Positions 24,807 to 33,817 of a stretch of DNA of 64,000 nucleotides are shown piece by piece (the first letter of the stretch is position 1; every line of letters begins with the position of its first letter). The DNA comes from Avoscillospira_A sp052117125 (GTDB taxonomy: Bacteria > Bacillota > Clostridia > Oscillospirales > Oscillospiraceae), in NCBI RefSeq assembly GCF_052117125.1, contig NZ_JBQKJT010000004.1, forward strand, positions 1 to 64,000, written 5' to 3'. The notes under the pieces were generated by a model. The model was given only the letters and a program-made list of their open reading frames with translations, had not been told where the DNA came from and did no database searches. The position numbers and the translations under genes are program-made.

Positions 24807-24938
24807 TACGGTTCAAGCAACATTATATTCAAGAAGAAGATAAAATCCATTGAATAAATGCAGATCAGGAAATTTCTACATAGTCAACAGACTGCGCCGT
24901 GCAAACTCCATCAGATTAGACGATGCCGTCCTGACATC

Positions 24939-25097
24939 CTAATCCGCAATAACAAGATCCGAGCCGGTAAGCTTCTGGTAATATCGCTTGGCTCGCTCGT
25001 ATTCAGCGGCGGTGATCACACCGCTGTTCCGCATCGATTTCAGCACGACCACGATAAACAGATAGTTTGCACTTTTGGTTTGTGACATGGTAATCAT
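24939..25097 (-). CDS. Small SHOCT-like protein
   Basis: 52 aa from ATG 25097, preceded by TTAGGAGGG. The C-terminal part (LKSMRNSGVITAAEYERAKR) follows the SHOCT pattern of a short helix pair, often an oligomerising add-on. A short hydrophobic stretch (YLFIVVVL) precedes it. Such small proteins often sit beside serine recombinases in Clostridia elements. Role unknown. Confidence 0.65.
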   Translation of the reverse strand: MITMSQTKSANYLFIVVVLKSMRNSGVITAAEYERAKRYYQKLTGSDLVIAD

Positions 25098-25652
25098 GGT
25101 GTGATCCCTCCTAACTGCAAAATTGAATTGATACCACAAAAATAGGGGCCACCCCGTCTGGTTGCGGCAGTGTTGGCTTACTTCGCTACATAGTGGGTGA
25201 CCCCCATTGCTTCTGATATCAAGACGATTGTTCGTCTTTTTTTGCCTGTATTCGACACTACTTCCCCAGGCCAGGGCGGACATCTAAACTGCGGCGGGCG
25301 CCGCACTCCGGGAATCGAACCCCTCCGAGGATCTCTCCGAGCTGCCCCCATTGCTTGAGACTGTGGCTGGGCAGGGGTACCATTGTAGGCGGATGAGGTC
25401 TTGACGAAACAGACTGCCACGCCTGCTTTTGGATCGGTGGACCCGCTGGGCACCTTATTGGCCGTCATTGATAGAAGAGAAAGAGGGCTTTGCCCCTTTC
25501 TCCCCTACAGGTGGTCATCGCGCACCGTCCGCATCGCTCGCTCATCCGCTGATGTTATTTAGCTGCCGGATATTCAGTTGAAAAGGTTCAATGAAGGCGT
25601 CCGAAGAACCCCTTCACTTTACAACGGACATTTTTTCAGCAAATCACAACCA
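25098..25652. other. Intergenic region without a supported gene
   Basis: Frames here lack ribosome sites. A GAGGG-rich hairpin lies near 25482-25504 (terminator-like). A tRNA T-arm-like word (GGGAATCGAACCC) occurs at about 25310, but no cloverleaf can be built around it. Confidence 0.45.
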
Positions 25653-26129
25653 TCACCCAAAAATATTTTTCGCTTTTTTCTGAATGAGTCGGATTGCATT
25701 CTGGACGCTCTGATAACTGACTCCCATTTGATCCGCATAAGCCTTGTAACTGATCCCATTCAGAATGCAAGCCTGGTAAATTCCATATTGGGTAGGAGTC
25801 AGGCTCTCTCGCAGTCTTTGTTCCAGCAGCTTCGTGGAGATTTCTTCTGTGTAATCGACCGTATCAGCCAACCAGTTGGAGTCTGTCACATCTTCAGGGA
25901 GCACATCCAGCGATAGAATCGTTGGTTTGGATATGCCGTCTCTATCCGCTTCCTGATCCAGTGACATTGCTCGACGGAACCGCTTTTCCTCCGAACGCAA
26001 CACCTGCATCACAGTGCGCTCCACCTCTGTTACCTCGCCAGTAGCCTTGATCCGCACCATGCACTTGCCGTCCTCCGTTGTCCAGAGGTCATAGTCGAAC
26101 TCGACTGGGGTTTTCGGGATTCCTTTCAT
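25653..26129 (-). CDS. Sigma-70-like regulator of a mobile element
   Basis: 158 aa from ATG 26129 (AAAGGA upstream). The C-terminal 60 residues (LRESLTPTQYGIYQACILNG, then SYKAYADQMGVSYQSVQNAI) match sigma region 4, the -35-binding HTH. The N-terminus lacks region 2, so it is probably a sigma-like activator such as those common in Tn916/Tn1549-type elements. A large hairpin lies in its leader. Confidence 0.7.
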   Translation of the reverse strand: MKGIPKTPVEFDYDLWTTEDGKCMVRIKATGEVTEVERTVMQVLRSEEKRFRRAMSLDQEADRDGISKPTILSLDVLPEDVTDSNWLADTVDYTEEISTKLLEQRLRESLTPTQYGIYQACILNGISYKAYADQMGVSYQSVQNAIRLIQKKAKNIFG

Positions 26130-26183
26130 TGCTTCGTCCTTTCCGCTGGTGCGAAGCAGCGGAATGACGAGGCAACAAAAAGA

Positions 26184-26259
26184 GCCGCATGACGGTGAGC
26201 GTGTAATTCCATACCGATAAATCAGGTGTTTCCATTTTGGAAACATCTGATCATGCGGC
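26184..26259. promoter_or_regulatory. Nested hairpin in the leader of the sigma-like gene
   Basis: GCCGCATGA (26184-26192) pairs with TCATGCGGC (26251-26259). Inside, 26221-26233 pairs with 26239-26251 with one G-T pair. The two arms share base 26251, so they are alternatives at that point. It could be a regulatory leader or a terminator of the upstream operon. Confidence 0.5.
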
Positions 26260-26327
26260 ATTAGGAAGACTCACCAGTCAGCGGCTCCACAGCACAGCTA
26301 TCAATATTTATTTGTTAATCTCTGCCC

Positions 26328-26576
26328 TTATCGGTCTTGATAAAAGCGAAGTTTTAACCGTCTCATACTGAGGACATTAAAGACGGTCTCCTGTCCACAG
26401 CGTTTGCACTTTGCTTGGACATGGCCTCTGGTGTCCTCAAATACAGCGATTGAATTGTGTCCACAGAAGGGACATTTCACCATCCTTGTTTTTTGGTTTG
26501 CGATGGCATGACGCGCTTTTCGGATCTTCTCCATCATTTCCTCAGACGGCTCAGAGATGCGGATATTCTTTTTCAT
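26328..26576 (-). CDS. Small zinc-ribbon protein
   Basis: 82 aa. The start is ATG 26576 with GGAGG 7 nt upstream; it shares bases with the stop of the ImmA-like gene (ATGA). Two pairs, CPFCGHN and CKRCGQ, separated by about 20 residues, make a zinc ribbon between a helical N-terminus and a basic C-terminus. It may bind DNA or RNA. Confidence 0.75.
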   Translation of the reverse strand: MKKNIRISEPSEEMMEKIRKARHAIANQKTRMVKCPFCGHNSIAVFEDTRGHVQAKCKRCGQETVFNVLSMRRLKLRFYQDR

Positions 26577-27307
26577 GCCCACACCTCCAAGGGATCTGAA
26601 TATTCCCGGTACGGACGATCCTCAATGTAACCGAGATGTCTCAGCCGGATTACAGCCGCCGACTTCGACACGGCAAACTGCCTACACAAAAGAGACAGTG
26701 ATAACTTGTCACGATATGCGAACACCCCCTCGTAATTGATTAACTTCTTGCCACCGGCAAAATACCACATGGCAAGATCAATTTCTTTTTGCGGCATAAG
26801 GATGGCCGCGCCAAGGACATTAGCCTGCCATTCATTCCAGTCCTCGCGAGTCTTTAAGTCGCGGAGCGAATACACTGTCCGTGCCGAGTATTTCTTTGCA
26901 TAGGCTGACTGCGCAGTTTCACTTTCCATCTGGAACAAAATCTGATGTGCGCACTCATGGGCAAGGGTAAAGCGTCTCTTGCCGCAGAGCTTTTGGACTT
27001 GTCCGGGTTGAATAAAGCTGGTGTCCATCAGAATTTGATTTTTCCTGAGTGGGATGGTTCGCTTCACGCCCATCTCTTCCGTGATATACTCGGTATCCGC
27101 ATAGGCGGTCAGACCACAGATGCTTCCATCCGGGGAAAGATGGGCAAACGACACTTCCAAGCCAAGGTATTCCTTGGCGAACTGGTCAATCGGTGTCCCT
27201 CGTGCCATTCGTCGGATGTCCTTGGTTTCGCTGCCGAAAAAGAACTCATTGAAATCCTTGGTTACGGCTACTGCAATTTCTTCGATTTTCTTCTGGGATA
27301 AGATCAT
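26573..27307 (-). CDS. ImmA/IrrE-family metallopeptidase (244 aa)
   Basis: A zinc protease with LAHECAHQ (HEXXH, His 117 and His 121) and a downstream NEWQANVLGAAILMP segment supplying the third ligand. A winged-helix-like C-terminus follows (CRQFAVSKSAAVIRL). In ICEBs1-type elements ImmA cleaves the repressor ImmR to start excision and transfer. This one is divergent from a second repressor/ImmA pair at 27825-28834, so the element carries two such proteases. Confidence 0.85.
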   Translation of the reverse strand: MILSQKKIEEIAVAVTKDFNEFFFGSETKDIRRMARGTPIDQFAKEYLGLEVSFAHLSPDGSICGLTAYADTEYITEEMGVKRTIPLRKNQILMDTSFIQPGQVQKLCGKRRFTLAHECAHQILFQMESETAQSAYAKKYSARTVYSLRDLKTREDWNEWQANVLGAAILMPQKEIDLAMWYFAGGKKLINYEGVFAYRDKLSLSLLCRQFAVSKSAAVIRLRHLGYIEDRPYREYSDPLEVWA

Positions 27308-27309
27308 CG

Positions 27310-27561
27310 TTAGGTCTCCTTTGCTTCAACAAACCACTTGCTGCCCTCCTGAAACAGATAGGATTCTCTGCCACGGATCAGCACCGTATAGCGAATGCCG
27401 CCGCCACCCACCTTTTTGGAAGAGGCACGGCACTTATAGAGTACCTGATCGATCTGAAAAATTAGGCCGTTTTTCCACCGGATGAAGCGCGGATGGAATA
27501 CGCCCTCCTGATCCACATCCAGATTGACCGAGACATAGGCTTTCCTGCAGTGTGCACTCAT
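27310..27561 (-). CDS. Unknown small protein upstream of the ImmA-like gene
   Basis: 83 aa from ATG 27561, with AAGGAG 8 nt upstream. Mostly beta strands (YVSVNLDVDQEGVFHPRFIR, RYTVLIRGRESYLF), basic. The layout suggests a small beta barrel. It is the first gene of the leftward unit; no family is recognised. Confidence 0.6.
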   Translation of the reverse strand: MSAHCRKAYVSVNLDVDQEGVFHPRFIRWKNGLIFQIDQVLYKCRASSKKVGGGGIRYTVLIRGRESYLFQEGSKWFVEAKET

Positions 27562-27714
27562 GTTTCTCACTCCTTGCTACACATAACGGGCACCGGCAAC
27601 TTTCTCGTTGCCCGGTGTCCGTTACCAATTTCAGTCCAAACGAAAACGAACATCACATTTTGGTCTGCGCACTCTTGACGGGACACGCAAACCGATATAC
27701 AATAAATGCGTAAA

Positions 27715-27800
27715 GCGATTGCGTATTATCATTATATGTAAACGGATTGCTTGTGTCAAGCACTTTTAGGCGGAAAACGCAAATAGATTGCATATTATCA
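27715..27800. promoter_or_regulatory. Operator repeats between divergent units
   Basis: GCGATTGCGTATTATCA (near 27715-27731) and AGATTGCATATTATCA (near 27785-27800) are direct repeats just ahead of the XRE gene. They probably bind that repressor and control both directions. Confidence 0.6.
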
Positions 27801-27824
27801 CGCTTACAGGTAGGAGGATATACT

Positions 27825-28247
27825 ATGAGGTTCGGAGAAAAGCTCCGCGTACTGCGCAAGGAAAAGGGACTTACTCAGGCGGAACTTGCGAAACTGGCGG
27901 GAGTAGGACTCAAGACGATCACCAACTATGAAAAGGGCAGCACATACCCCCAGAACCGCGAGGTGTATGGCATTCTTGCCCGGATTCTCGGCTGCGATGC
28001 AGACTATCTGCACAACGAGGGCGACGATTTCATCGCAATGGCGGGGCAGCAATATGGCTATCGGGGCAAGAAGGGCGCCGAGCGACTGCTAAAAGAAGTA
28101 AGGGTAGCCTTTTCCGGAGGCGAGATGGCAGAAGAAGATATGGATGAGATGATGCTTGCCATTCAGGAAGCCTATATCGATGCGAAGAAGCGAAACAAGA
28201 AATACACGCCCCAAAAGTATCTGAAACAGCAGGAAGGAACGAAGTAA
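27825..28247 (+). CDS. XRE-family repressor (ImmR-like)
   Basis: 140 aa from ATG 27825, preceded by TAGGAGG. The N-terminal HTH (LRVLRKEKGLTQAELAKLAG, LKTITNYEKGSTYP) is followed by a helical, acidic C-terminus. Its neighbour is an ImmA-like protease, the arrangement of ICEBs1-type repressor switches. It probably binds the direct repeats just upstream. Confidence 0.85.
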   Translation: MRFGEKLRVLRKEKGLTQAELAKLAGVGLKTITNYEKGSTYPQNREVYGILARILGCDADYLHNEGDDFIAMAGQQYGYRGKKGAERLLKEVRVAFSGGEMAEEDMDEMMLAIQEAYIDAKKRNKKYTPQKYLKQQEGTK

Positions 28248-28318
28248 GCCCGCTCTATGGGACTTTTCATCTGTTATATTGAAACAGTACCATTCTGCCC
28301 GGAAGGGGTGATACCACT

Positions 28319-28834
28319 ATGCTGATTCGAGCGGAGGAAGCCATTCAAAAAGCCAACCGTATTGTGCGGCAATGCGGCACGAGAAATGCTGACCGGATCG
28401 CAAGGGAGCTGGGGCTGATCGTCATGTCTCGTGATTTCTCCCGTCAAAAAGGCGCATACATGGTCATTGAACGAAACCGCTATATCTTTATCAATAAACA
28501 TCTCGACCCCGTGATGCACGACATTGTTCTGCTCCATGAGATCGGCCATGACCGCCTCCACCGTAAAGATGCAATCCGTGCCGGCGGACTGCAGGAATTC
28601 AATATCTTTGACATGAGAGACAAGCGCATGGAATACGAGGCAAATATGTTTGCCGCACAGATCGCCCTTCCAGACGAGGAAATTCTGGAATACATATACG
28701 GCGGCTACGATGTGGGCCAGATTGCGCGGGCAATGTCTTCGGACATCAATTTGGTGGCGCTCAAGGTCTCAGAGCTGAACACGAGGGGGTATCGCTTCCG
28801 TGAACAGGAACACCGAAGCGATTTCTTAAAATGA
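28319..28834 (+). CDS. ImmA-like metallopeptidase (171 aa)
   Basis: Compact ImmA/IrrE protein with LLHEIGHDR (HEXXH, His 73 and His 77) and MEYEANMFAAQIALP for the third ligand. It is the likely anti-repressor for the XRE protein encoded 70 bp upstream. The ATG follows AAGGGGTG. Confidence 0.88.
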   Translation: MLIRAEEAIQKANRIVRQCGTRNADRIARELGLIVMSRDFSRQKGAYMVIERNRYIFINKHLDPVMHDIVLLHEIGHDRLHRKDAIRAGGLQEFNIFDMRDKRMEYEANMFAAQIALPDEEILEYIYGGYDVGQIARAMSSDINLVALKVSELNTRGYRFREQEHRSDFLK

Positions 28835-28877
28835 ACGAGATGGTTTTGCCGGGACAAGCGAAAAGGAGAAAATCAAG

Positions 28878-29183
28878 ATGAAATATTTGCTGTATCGTTC
28901 CTTCGGGAATCTGGACAAGGATGTGAAGAAGCACGAGCTGGTGGCTGTGGAGTATGGAAAAGACATCTACGATGTGACCGACGCACTCATCAAGGCAGCT
29001 GCGGATGACCTTGCCGGTCTGTCGGAATACGAAAAGTATGAGACCGCCGCCTTCGCTCCGGAGCGGACAAAGGATTTCCGTAAGACCAAGCGGTACGCCT
29101 ACGAGATGACCGGCATTGTCTATCCTACCCATGCTGACAAGAATATTCTCATTGACTTTGGAATCGTGGAGGAAGCGGAATGA
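28878..29183 (+). CDS. Unknown 101-aa protein
   Basis: The ATG at 28878 follows AAAAGGAGA. Soluble, mixed alpha/beta, charged. It overlaps the next gene by 4 bp and lies in the rightward operon behind the repressor/protease pair. No family is recognised. Confidence 0.6.
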   Translation: MKYLLYRSFGNLDKDVKKHELVAVEYGKDIYDVTDALIKAAADDLAGLSEYEKYETAAFAPERTKDFRKTKRYAYEMTGIVYPTHADKNILIDFGIVEEAE

Positions 29184-30166
29184 GCAGAGAGGAACCCTAT
29201 TATATCCCGATGCCGGAGATATACGGGCGAAGAAAACTGAACGCCCTCTATCGGGAGATCCCGCTGAAGGACGCCACTTCCCGGCTCCTGCGGAAGTATT
29301 TTAATGCCGCCGCCAATCTGTACGGCATTATCCCCCTGCACAAGCTCTATGGGATCATCGCCTCCCAGAATAAATCCCTTGTAACCAGGGAGGAGTTTCT
29401 GGCCTTTGCCGAAATCGCGCGGCATGAGTGTGAGGACTACTACATCCTCGGCAAGTCTGAACTCTATTACGACGGCCCCGAAACGGAGCTGATGGAATAT
29501 GAGGTCATCGACGTGCAGCTGATCGACGAGGATCTTGATCCCTATCACGAGGTCTTACGGGGCCATCAGGGAAAACCCTACTATGTGCCGGACAAAAAGG
29601 AGCTTCTGGCCTACGACAATCCCTTCTACTGGGAGAACACCCCAGAAGCGGAAGCATTCCGCACCTTCCTCCTGACCAAAACCACCGTGCCGGAGGACAA
29701 GATGGAAGCGGTTTTCGTAGACATCTACTATGGCCTCCACTGCATGAACGCCGGATTGGAGGATGTGCTGAACCGGTTGGATGAGATTGGCGTGGAGTTC
29801 CGCCGCAAAGTGGATGTAGGCGATTTTGCCGAGGTCTATACCCCCTTTCACAACCATGTGCGGATGCAATGCAACCGAGGGCATACTCCTGATGAACTTT
29901 TTGCCTTACTTCCCCCGGAAGAACGCATCCCCAAATCCCTTTCCTTTGGTCCGAACATCCGTCAGGCCATTGCGGACGGAACCATGAATCCCGAAGAGTT
30001 GCGGCAGGGGATCTTGACGATGGATATGCCAAGTGAAGAACTGCGTATGAGTTTATTGAAAGAGATTGCAGCGGCTCAAACTGCTGCTAAGCCGAAGAAG
30101 GTGGGGCGGAATGATCCCTGTCCCTGCGGCAGCGGTAAGAAGTTCAAAAAGTGCTGCGGACGGTGA
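29180..30166 (+). CDS. SEC-C motif protein (328 aa)
   Basis: A long helical protein ending in the SEC-C zinc motif VGRNDPCPCGSGKKFKKCCG (about 308-327). The motif is shared with SecA tails and many accessory proteins and binds zinc and partner proteins. The main body is of unknown fold. The start overlaps the upstream stop by 4 bp. Confidence 0.75.
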   Translation: MSREEPYYIPMPEIYGRRKLNALYREIPLKDATSRLLRKYFNAAANLYGIIPLHKLYGIIASQNKSLVTREEFLAFAEIARHECEDYYILGKSELYYDGPETELMEYEVIDVQLIDEDLDPYHEVLRGHQGKPYYVPDKKELLAYDNPFYWENTPEAEAFRTFLLTKTTVPEDKMEAVFVDIYYGLHCMNAGLEDVLNRLDEIGVEFRRKVDVGDFAEVYTPFHNHVRMQCNRGHTPDELFALLPPEERIPKSLSFGPNIRQAIADGTMNPEELRQGILTMDMPSEELRMSLLKEIAAAQTAAKPKKVGRNDPCPCGSGKKFKKCCGR

Positions 30167-30170
30167 GCAT

Positions 30171-30587
30171 ATGAAAATCAAGCTGCAAACAGTCATAGAC
30201 GCAATCGAACAGGCCAGCGATGCCTACACGATGCTCTACGACACCAAAACCAACGAAACGGTTTATCTGCCCGATGCGTGGGTCACTGGTGAGACCGACG
30301 AGGCGCTTGCCGCTCTGGTTGAGAACGAACCGAAGCGGTTCCTGCATTTTCCGACAAAATATGATATCCACGAATACAGCATCATGGACTCCTTTGTGGA
30401 CTACCTCCCGCCGGGAAGGATGAAAAACGAACTCGGCGCAGCGATCCGGGGCAGGGGTGCATTCCGGCGCTTCAAGCAGACCATCCGCTTCCACGGCATC
30501 GAGCAGCTGTGGTACGACTATCAGGCGGATGCCTACCGGGAGCTGGCAGAGCGCTGGTGCCGGGACAACGATGTGGAGTACGAATAA
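30171..30587 (+). CDS. UPF0158-family protein
   Basis: 138 aa from ATG 30171. The central FPTKYDIHEYSIMDSFVDYL and IRGRGAFRRFKQTI, followed by WYDYQADAYRELAERWC, match the UPF0158 family pattern. The function of the family is not established. It follows the SEC-C gene with a 4-bp gap. Confidence 0.8.
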   Translation: MKIKLQTVIDAIEQASDAYTMLYDTKTNETVYLPDAWVTGETDEALAALVENEPKRFLHFPTKYDIHEYSIMDSFVDYLPPGRMKNELGAAIRGRGAFRRFKQTIRFHGIEQLWYDYQADAYRELAERWCRDNDVEYE

Positions 30588-30624
30588 ATTGGAAGCTGTA
30601 TCAAGAGCAGAAAAGAGGTTCCGG

Positions 30625-31203
30625 ATGAAAAACATTCTCATTATCCAAGGGGGCGGCAGACCCAACGGAAATACTGCCCAGTTGGTGGAACACTTTGCCC
30701 GTGGTGCGAAAGAAGCGGGGCATACCGTAGAAGTTATTTCACTGAGAAAACAGGAAGTAAAGGGCTGCATGGGATGCAACGCCTGTCGGTATGGAAAGCC
30801 TTGCGTACAGAAGGACAGCTTCAACGAGCTTGTTCCCAAAATTAAGGATGCAGACTGCATTGTCTTTGCCTCACCCTTACTGTTCTGGACGATTTCCGCT
30901 CAGCTAAAGGCGCTGATCGAGCGCTTTTATTGCATCGCAGAGGAAGATCCCAACCCGCCGTTGGGACGGTATGAGAAATACCCCTCCAAAGACTGCGCCT
31001 TGCTGATGACCTCCGCTGACAATTTCTTCTGGACATTTGAGCAAGCGGTTTCTTACTATCAGTTTACCCTTGTCAACTACATCGGATTCCATGACAGAGG
31101 GATGCTATTGGCCGGAGGCTGCGGCGACACCAACGGCAAGCCACAGATTGACAAGACCGACCATCTGCAAGAGGCATATGAATTTGGAAAACACATCTAT
31201 TGA
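30625..31203 (+). CDS. Flavodoxin-like NAD(P)H-dependent FMN reductase
   Basis: 192 aa. The N-terminal GGGRPNGNTAQLV phosphate loop binds FMN. A GCMGCNAC...KPC cluster near residues 47-58 and ASPLLFWTISAQLKALIER (about 85) are typical of the iron-sulfur flavoprotein/FMN reductase family. It probably moves electrons from NAD(P)H to a small acceptor. The link to the nearby repair genes is unclear. Confidence 0.87.
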   Translation: MKNILIIQGGGRPNGNTAQLVEHFARGAKEAGHTVEVISLRKQEVKGCMGCNACRYGKPCVQKDSFNELVPKIKDADCIVFASPLLFWTISAQLKALIERFYCIAEEDPNPPLGRYEKYPSKDCALLMTSADNFFWTFEQAVSYYQFTLVNYIGFHDRGMLLAGGCGDTNGKPQIDKTDHLQEAYEFGKHIY

Positions 31204-31227
31204 GCAATGCAGCGGGAGGTTTGCAGA

Positions 31228-31611
31228 ATGAATCGGGGACAGTTCAAGCAATATATTCTTGAAACCTATCCCTGTGAGGCAAACCACCCGTGGATAAAAT
31301 ACCCCAACAACGAGGTTTTCCGGCATCCGGGCAACCGCAAATGGTTTGCCCTTGTGATGGATGTTCCCAAAAACAAGCTGGGTCTGGCAGGCTCGGATGT
31401 TATTGATGTGGTAAACCTCAAATGCGACCCGATCCTCATCGGCTCACTGCGGAAAGAACCCGGCATCTTTCCGGCTTACCACATGAACAAGGCAAACTGG
31501 ATCTCGGTTGCCTTAGACGGCAGTGTGCCGGACGAACTGATCAAAATGCTGCTGGATATGAGCTATGGCGCAACAGCGCCCAAGAGGAAAAAGAAAGCCA
31601 AGAAAAGCTGA
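31228..31611 (+). CDS. MmcQ/YjbR-family protein
   Basis: 127 aa from ATG 31228 (GGGAGG upstream). The small CyaY-like DNA-binding fold is suggested by HPWIKYPNNEVFRHPGNRKW, VVNLKCDPILI and PAYHMNKANWISVALDG. A lysine-rich tail follows. Family members bind nucleic acid; the exact role is unknown. It is followed closely by the polymerase gene. Confidence 0.8.
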   Translation: MNRGQFKQYILETYPCEANHPWIKYPNNEVFRHPGNRKWFALVMDVPKNKLGLAGSDVIDVVNLKCDPILIGSLRKEPGIFPAYHMNKANWISVALDGSVPDELIKMLLDMSYGATAPKRKKKAKKS

Positions 31612-31638
31612 TGCCGCTGAAAGGAGGCGTACCGAAGC

Positions 31639-33147
31639 ATGAAGCAGCGCACTTACATCGCAATCGACCTCAAGAGTTTCTACGCTTCGGTGGAATGCCG
31701 GGAGCGCGGGCTTGACCCCATGGACACCAATCTTGTTGTGGCGGATGAAAGCCGCACTGACAAGACCATCTGCCTTGCCGTCACCCCAAGCCTCAAAAGC
31801 TATGGCATTTCCGGCCGGGGGCGGCTCTTTGAGGTCAGGCAGCGGGTCAGGGAGGCCAACGCCGGACGGCGGCACGACGCTCCGGGCAGAGTGCTGGAGG
31901 GCAAGTCACACTTCATCTCTGAGCTGCAACAAAACCCGAAGCTGGAAATCGACTTCATCATCGCCCCGCCCCGCATGGCCTACTACATGGAATACAGCAC
32001 AAAGATCTACGAGGTCTACCTGAAATACATCGCCCCGGAGGACATCGTGGTCTACTCCATCGACGAGGTATTCATGGATGTGACCGACTACCTGAATACC
32101 TACAAGCTGTCTGCCCATGACCTTGCCATGAAGATCATACTGGATGTCATTGAGACAACAGGCATCACGGCCACGGCGGGGATCGGCACCAACCTCTTTC
32201 TCTGTAAGGTGGCCATGGATATTGTGGCGAAGCATATCCCAGCGGATGAAAACGGGGTACGCATCGCCCAGCTGGACGAGATGACCTACCGGCAGACCAT
32301 GTGGTCGCATCAGCCTCTCACCGACTTCTGGCGGGTAGGCCGTGGCTATGCAAAGAAGCTGGAAGAGCATGGGATGTTCACCATGGGCGATGTGGCGCGG
32401 ATGTCCGAGCGCAACGAGGACCTACTGTATCAACTCTTTGGGAAAAATGCGGAGTTGCTCATCGACCATGCGTGGGGCTGGGAGCCGACCACCATTGAGG
32501 CGATCAAGGCATACAGGCCAAGCTCCAACAGCTTAGGCTCCGGGCAGGTGCTTCACTGTCCCTACAATGCGGAGAAGGCACGGCTTGTCCTGCGGGAGAT
32601 GGCCGATATGCTCTCGCTGGATCTGGTGGACAAGGGGCTTGTCACCGATCAGCTGGTGGTGACGGTGGGCTATGACATCGAAAACCTCACCGACCCGGCC
32701 AGAAAAGCAAAGTACCACGGTGCGGTTGTGAAGGATCATTACGGACGCCAGATCCCCAAACACGCCCATGGCACCATCAATCTGGACGGACACACATCAT
32801 CTACACGCAAAATAATGTGCGCTGCGGCAGAGTTGTTTGATTGCATTGTAGGCAAAAACCTTCTCATCCGAAGGCTGAATGTGGTGGCGAACCATGTCCT
32901 TCCGAAAGAGTCTGCGCCGGTGAAAAACGGGGGCTTTGAACAGCTCGACCTGTTTACCGACTATGCCGCACAACAGGCGCAGCAGGAACGGGAAAAGCAG
33001 GAATTGGAGCGGGAGCAGAAAATGCAGACGGCTATGCTGACCATCAAGAAGAAGTTCGGCAAGAATGCGATCCTCCGGGGAATGAATTTGGAAGAAGGGG
33101 CAACGGCCAAGGACAGGAACGGGCAGATTGGAGGGCATAGGGCGTGA
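31639..33147 (+). CDS. Y-family DNA polymerase, UmuC/DinB-like
   Basis: Translesion polymerase of 502 aa. Catalytic Asp 10 lies in AIDLKSFYASVE and the SIDEVFMD motif holds Asp 142/Glu 143. The thumb, HhH (FWRVGRGYAKKLEEHG) and little-finger regions follow in order. It copies damaged DNA with low fidelity. The operon with a YolD-like protein and an EEP hydrolase fits the UvrX/YolD mobile SOS cassettes of Firmicutes. No LexA box was identified. Confidence 0.93.
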   Translation: MKQRTYIAIDLKSFYASVECRERGLDPMDTNLVVADESRTDKTICLAVTPSLKSYGISGRGRLFEVRQRVREANAGRRHDAPGRVLEGKSHFISELQQNPKLEIDFIIAPPRMAYYMEYSTKIYEVYLKYIAPEDIVVYSIDEVFMDVTDYLNTYKLSAHDLAMKIILDVIETTGITATAGIGTNLFLCKVAMDIVAKHIPADENGVRIAQLDEMTYRQTMWSHQPLTDFWRVGRGYAKKLEEHGMFTMGDVARMSERNEDLLYQLFGKNAELLIDHAWGWEPTTIEAIKAYRPSSNSLGSGQVLHCPYNAEKARLVLREMADMLSLDLVDKGLVTDQLVVTVGYDIENLTDPARKAKYHGAVVKDHYGRQIPKHAHGTINLDGHTSSTRKIMCAAAELFDCIVGKNLLIRRLNVVANHVLPKESAPVKNGGFEQLDLFTDYAAQQAQQEREKQELEREQKMQTAMLTIKKKFGKNAILRGMNLEEGATAKDRNGQIGGHRA

Positions 33148-33803
33148 AAATTGCCACATGGAATGTGGAGCGGCTCAGGCACAAAAAACAGCTCGACCAG
33201 ATACAAGGCTTATGTGATGGCATCCATGCCGACATCCTTGTGCTGACCGAGACAGACAAGCGGCTGCATCCCGATTATGCCTTCTGCTGCGAGACCACAT
33301 CATTGATGGGAGATAAGACCATTCCCTATGCCGTCACAGAAAATCGCGTCTCGCTTTACACCAACTATCCCGTTGTTCGGCTGCATCAAACCTATGATTC
33401 GCGTACCGCCCTCTGTGCTGAGCTAAAGACGGAAAAAGGGAATCTGCTGGTGTATGGGACAATCATAGGTACGCTGGGCAATCGTCATTCTTCCTTCATG
33501 GAACAACTGCACCGGCAGTGTGATGACATTCGCCGCCTGTCCGAATTGGGCGATGGGATATGTGTCTGCGGAGATTTTAACTGCTCCTTCTCGGATAACT
33601 ACTGTTTCACACAGGCCGCAAGGACAACGCTTCTGGATTTGTTTCGTGATACAGGATTGACCCTTTTGACCGAAAGACAGACAGAGTGCATTGACCACAT
33701 TGCCGTGTCAAGCAGTATGGTTACCACCAAACGGCCAGTTCTGGAAGAATGGAATGTGGACAAGCGTTTATCCGACCACAAGGGAATTGTGGTCACCTTT
33801 TGA
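33144..33803 (+). CDS. Endonuclease/exonuclease/phosphatase-family protein
   Basis: 219 aa with a GTG start overlapping the polymerase stop. EEP motifs: IATWNVERL (Asn 7), VLTETDKR (Glu), CVCGDFNCSF (Asp, Asn) and LSDHKGIVV (Asp-His), so the metal and catalytic residues are present. The family includes AP endonucleases and phosphodiesterases; next to a translesion polymerase, a DNA repair role is likely. Confidence 0.85.
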   Translation: MKIATWNVERLRHKKQLDQIQGLCDGIHADILVLTETDKRLHPDYAFCCETTSLMGDKTIPYAVTENRVSLYTNYPVVRLHQTYDSRTALCAELKTEKGNLLVYGTIIGTLGNRHSSFMEQLHRQCDDIRRLSELGDGICVCGDFNCSFSDNYCFTQAARTTLLDLFRDTGLTLLTERQTECIDHIAVSSSMVTTKRPVLEEWNVDKRLSDHKGIVVTF

Positions 33804-33817
33804 GGGGGGCAAAAATC

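Noticed and set aside
25290..25345. tRNA-like T-arm word on the minus strand
   Set aside because: GGGTTCGATTCCC is present but no acceptor, D or anticodon stem can be paired around it.
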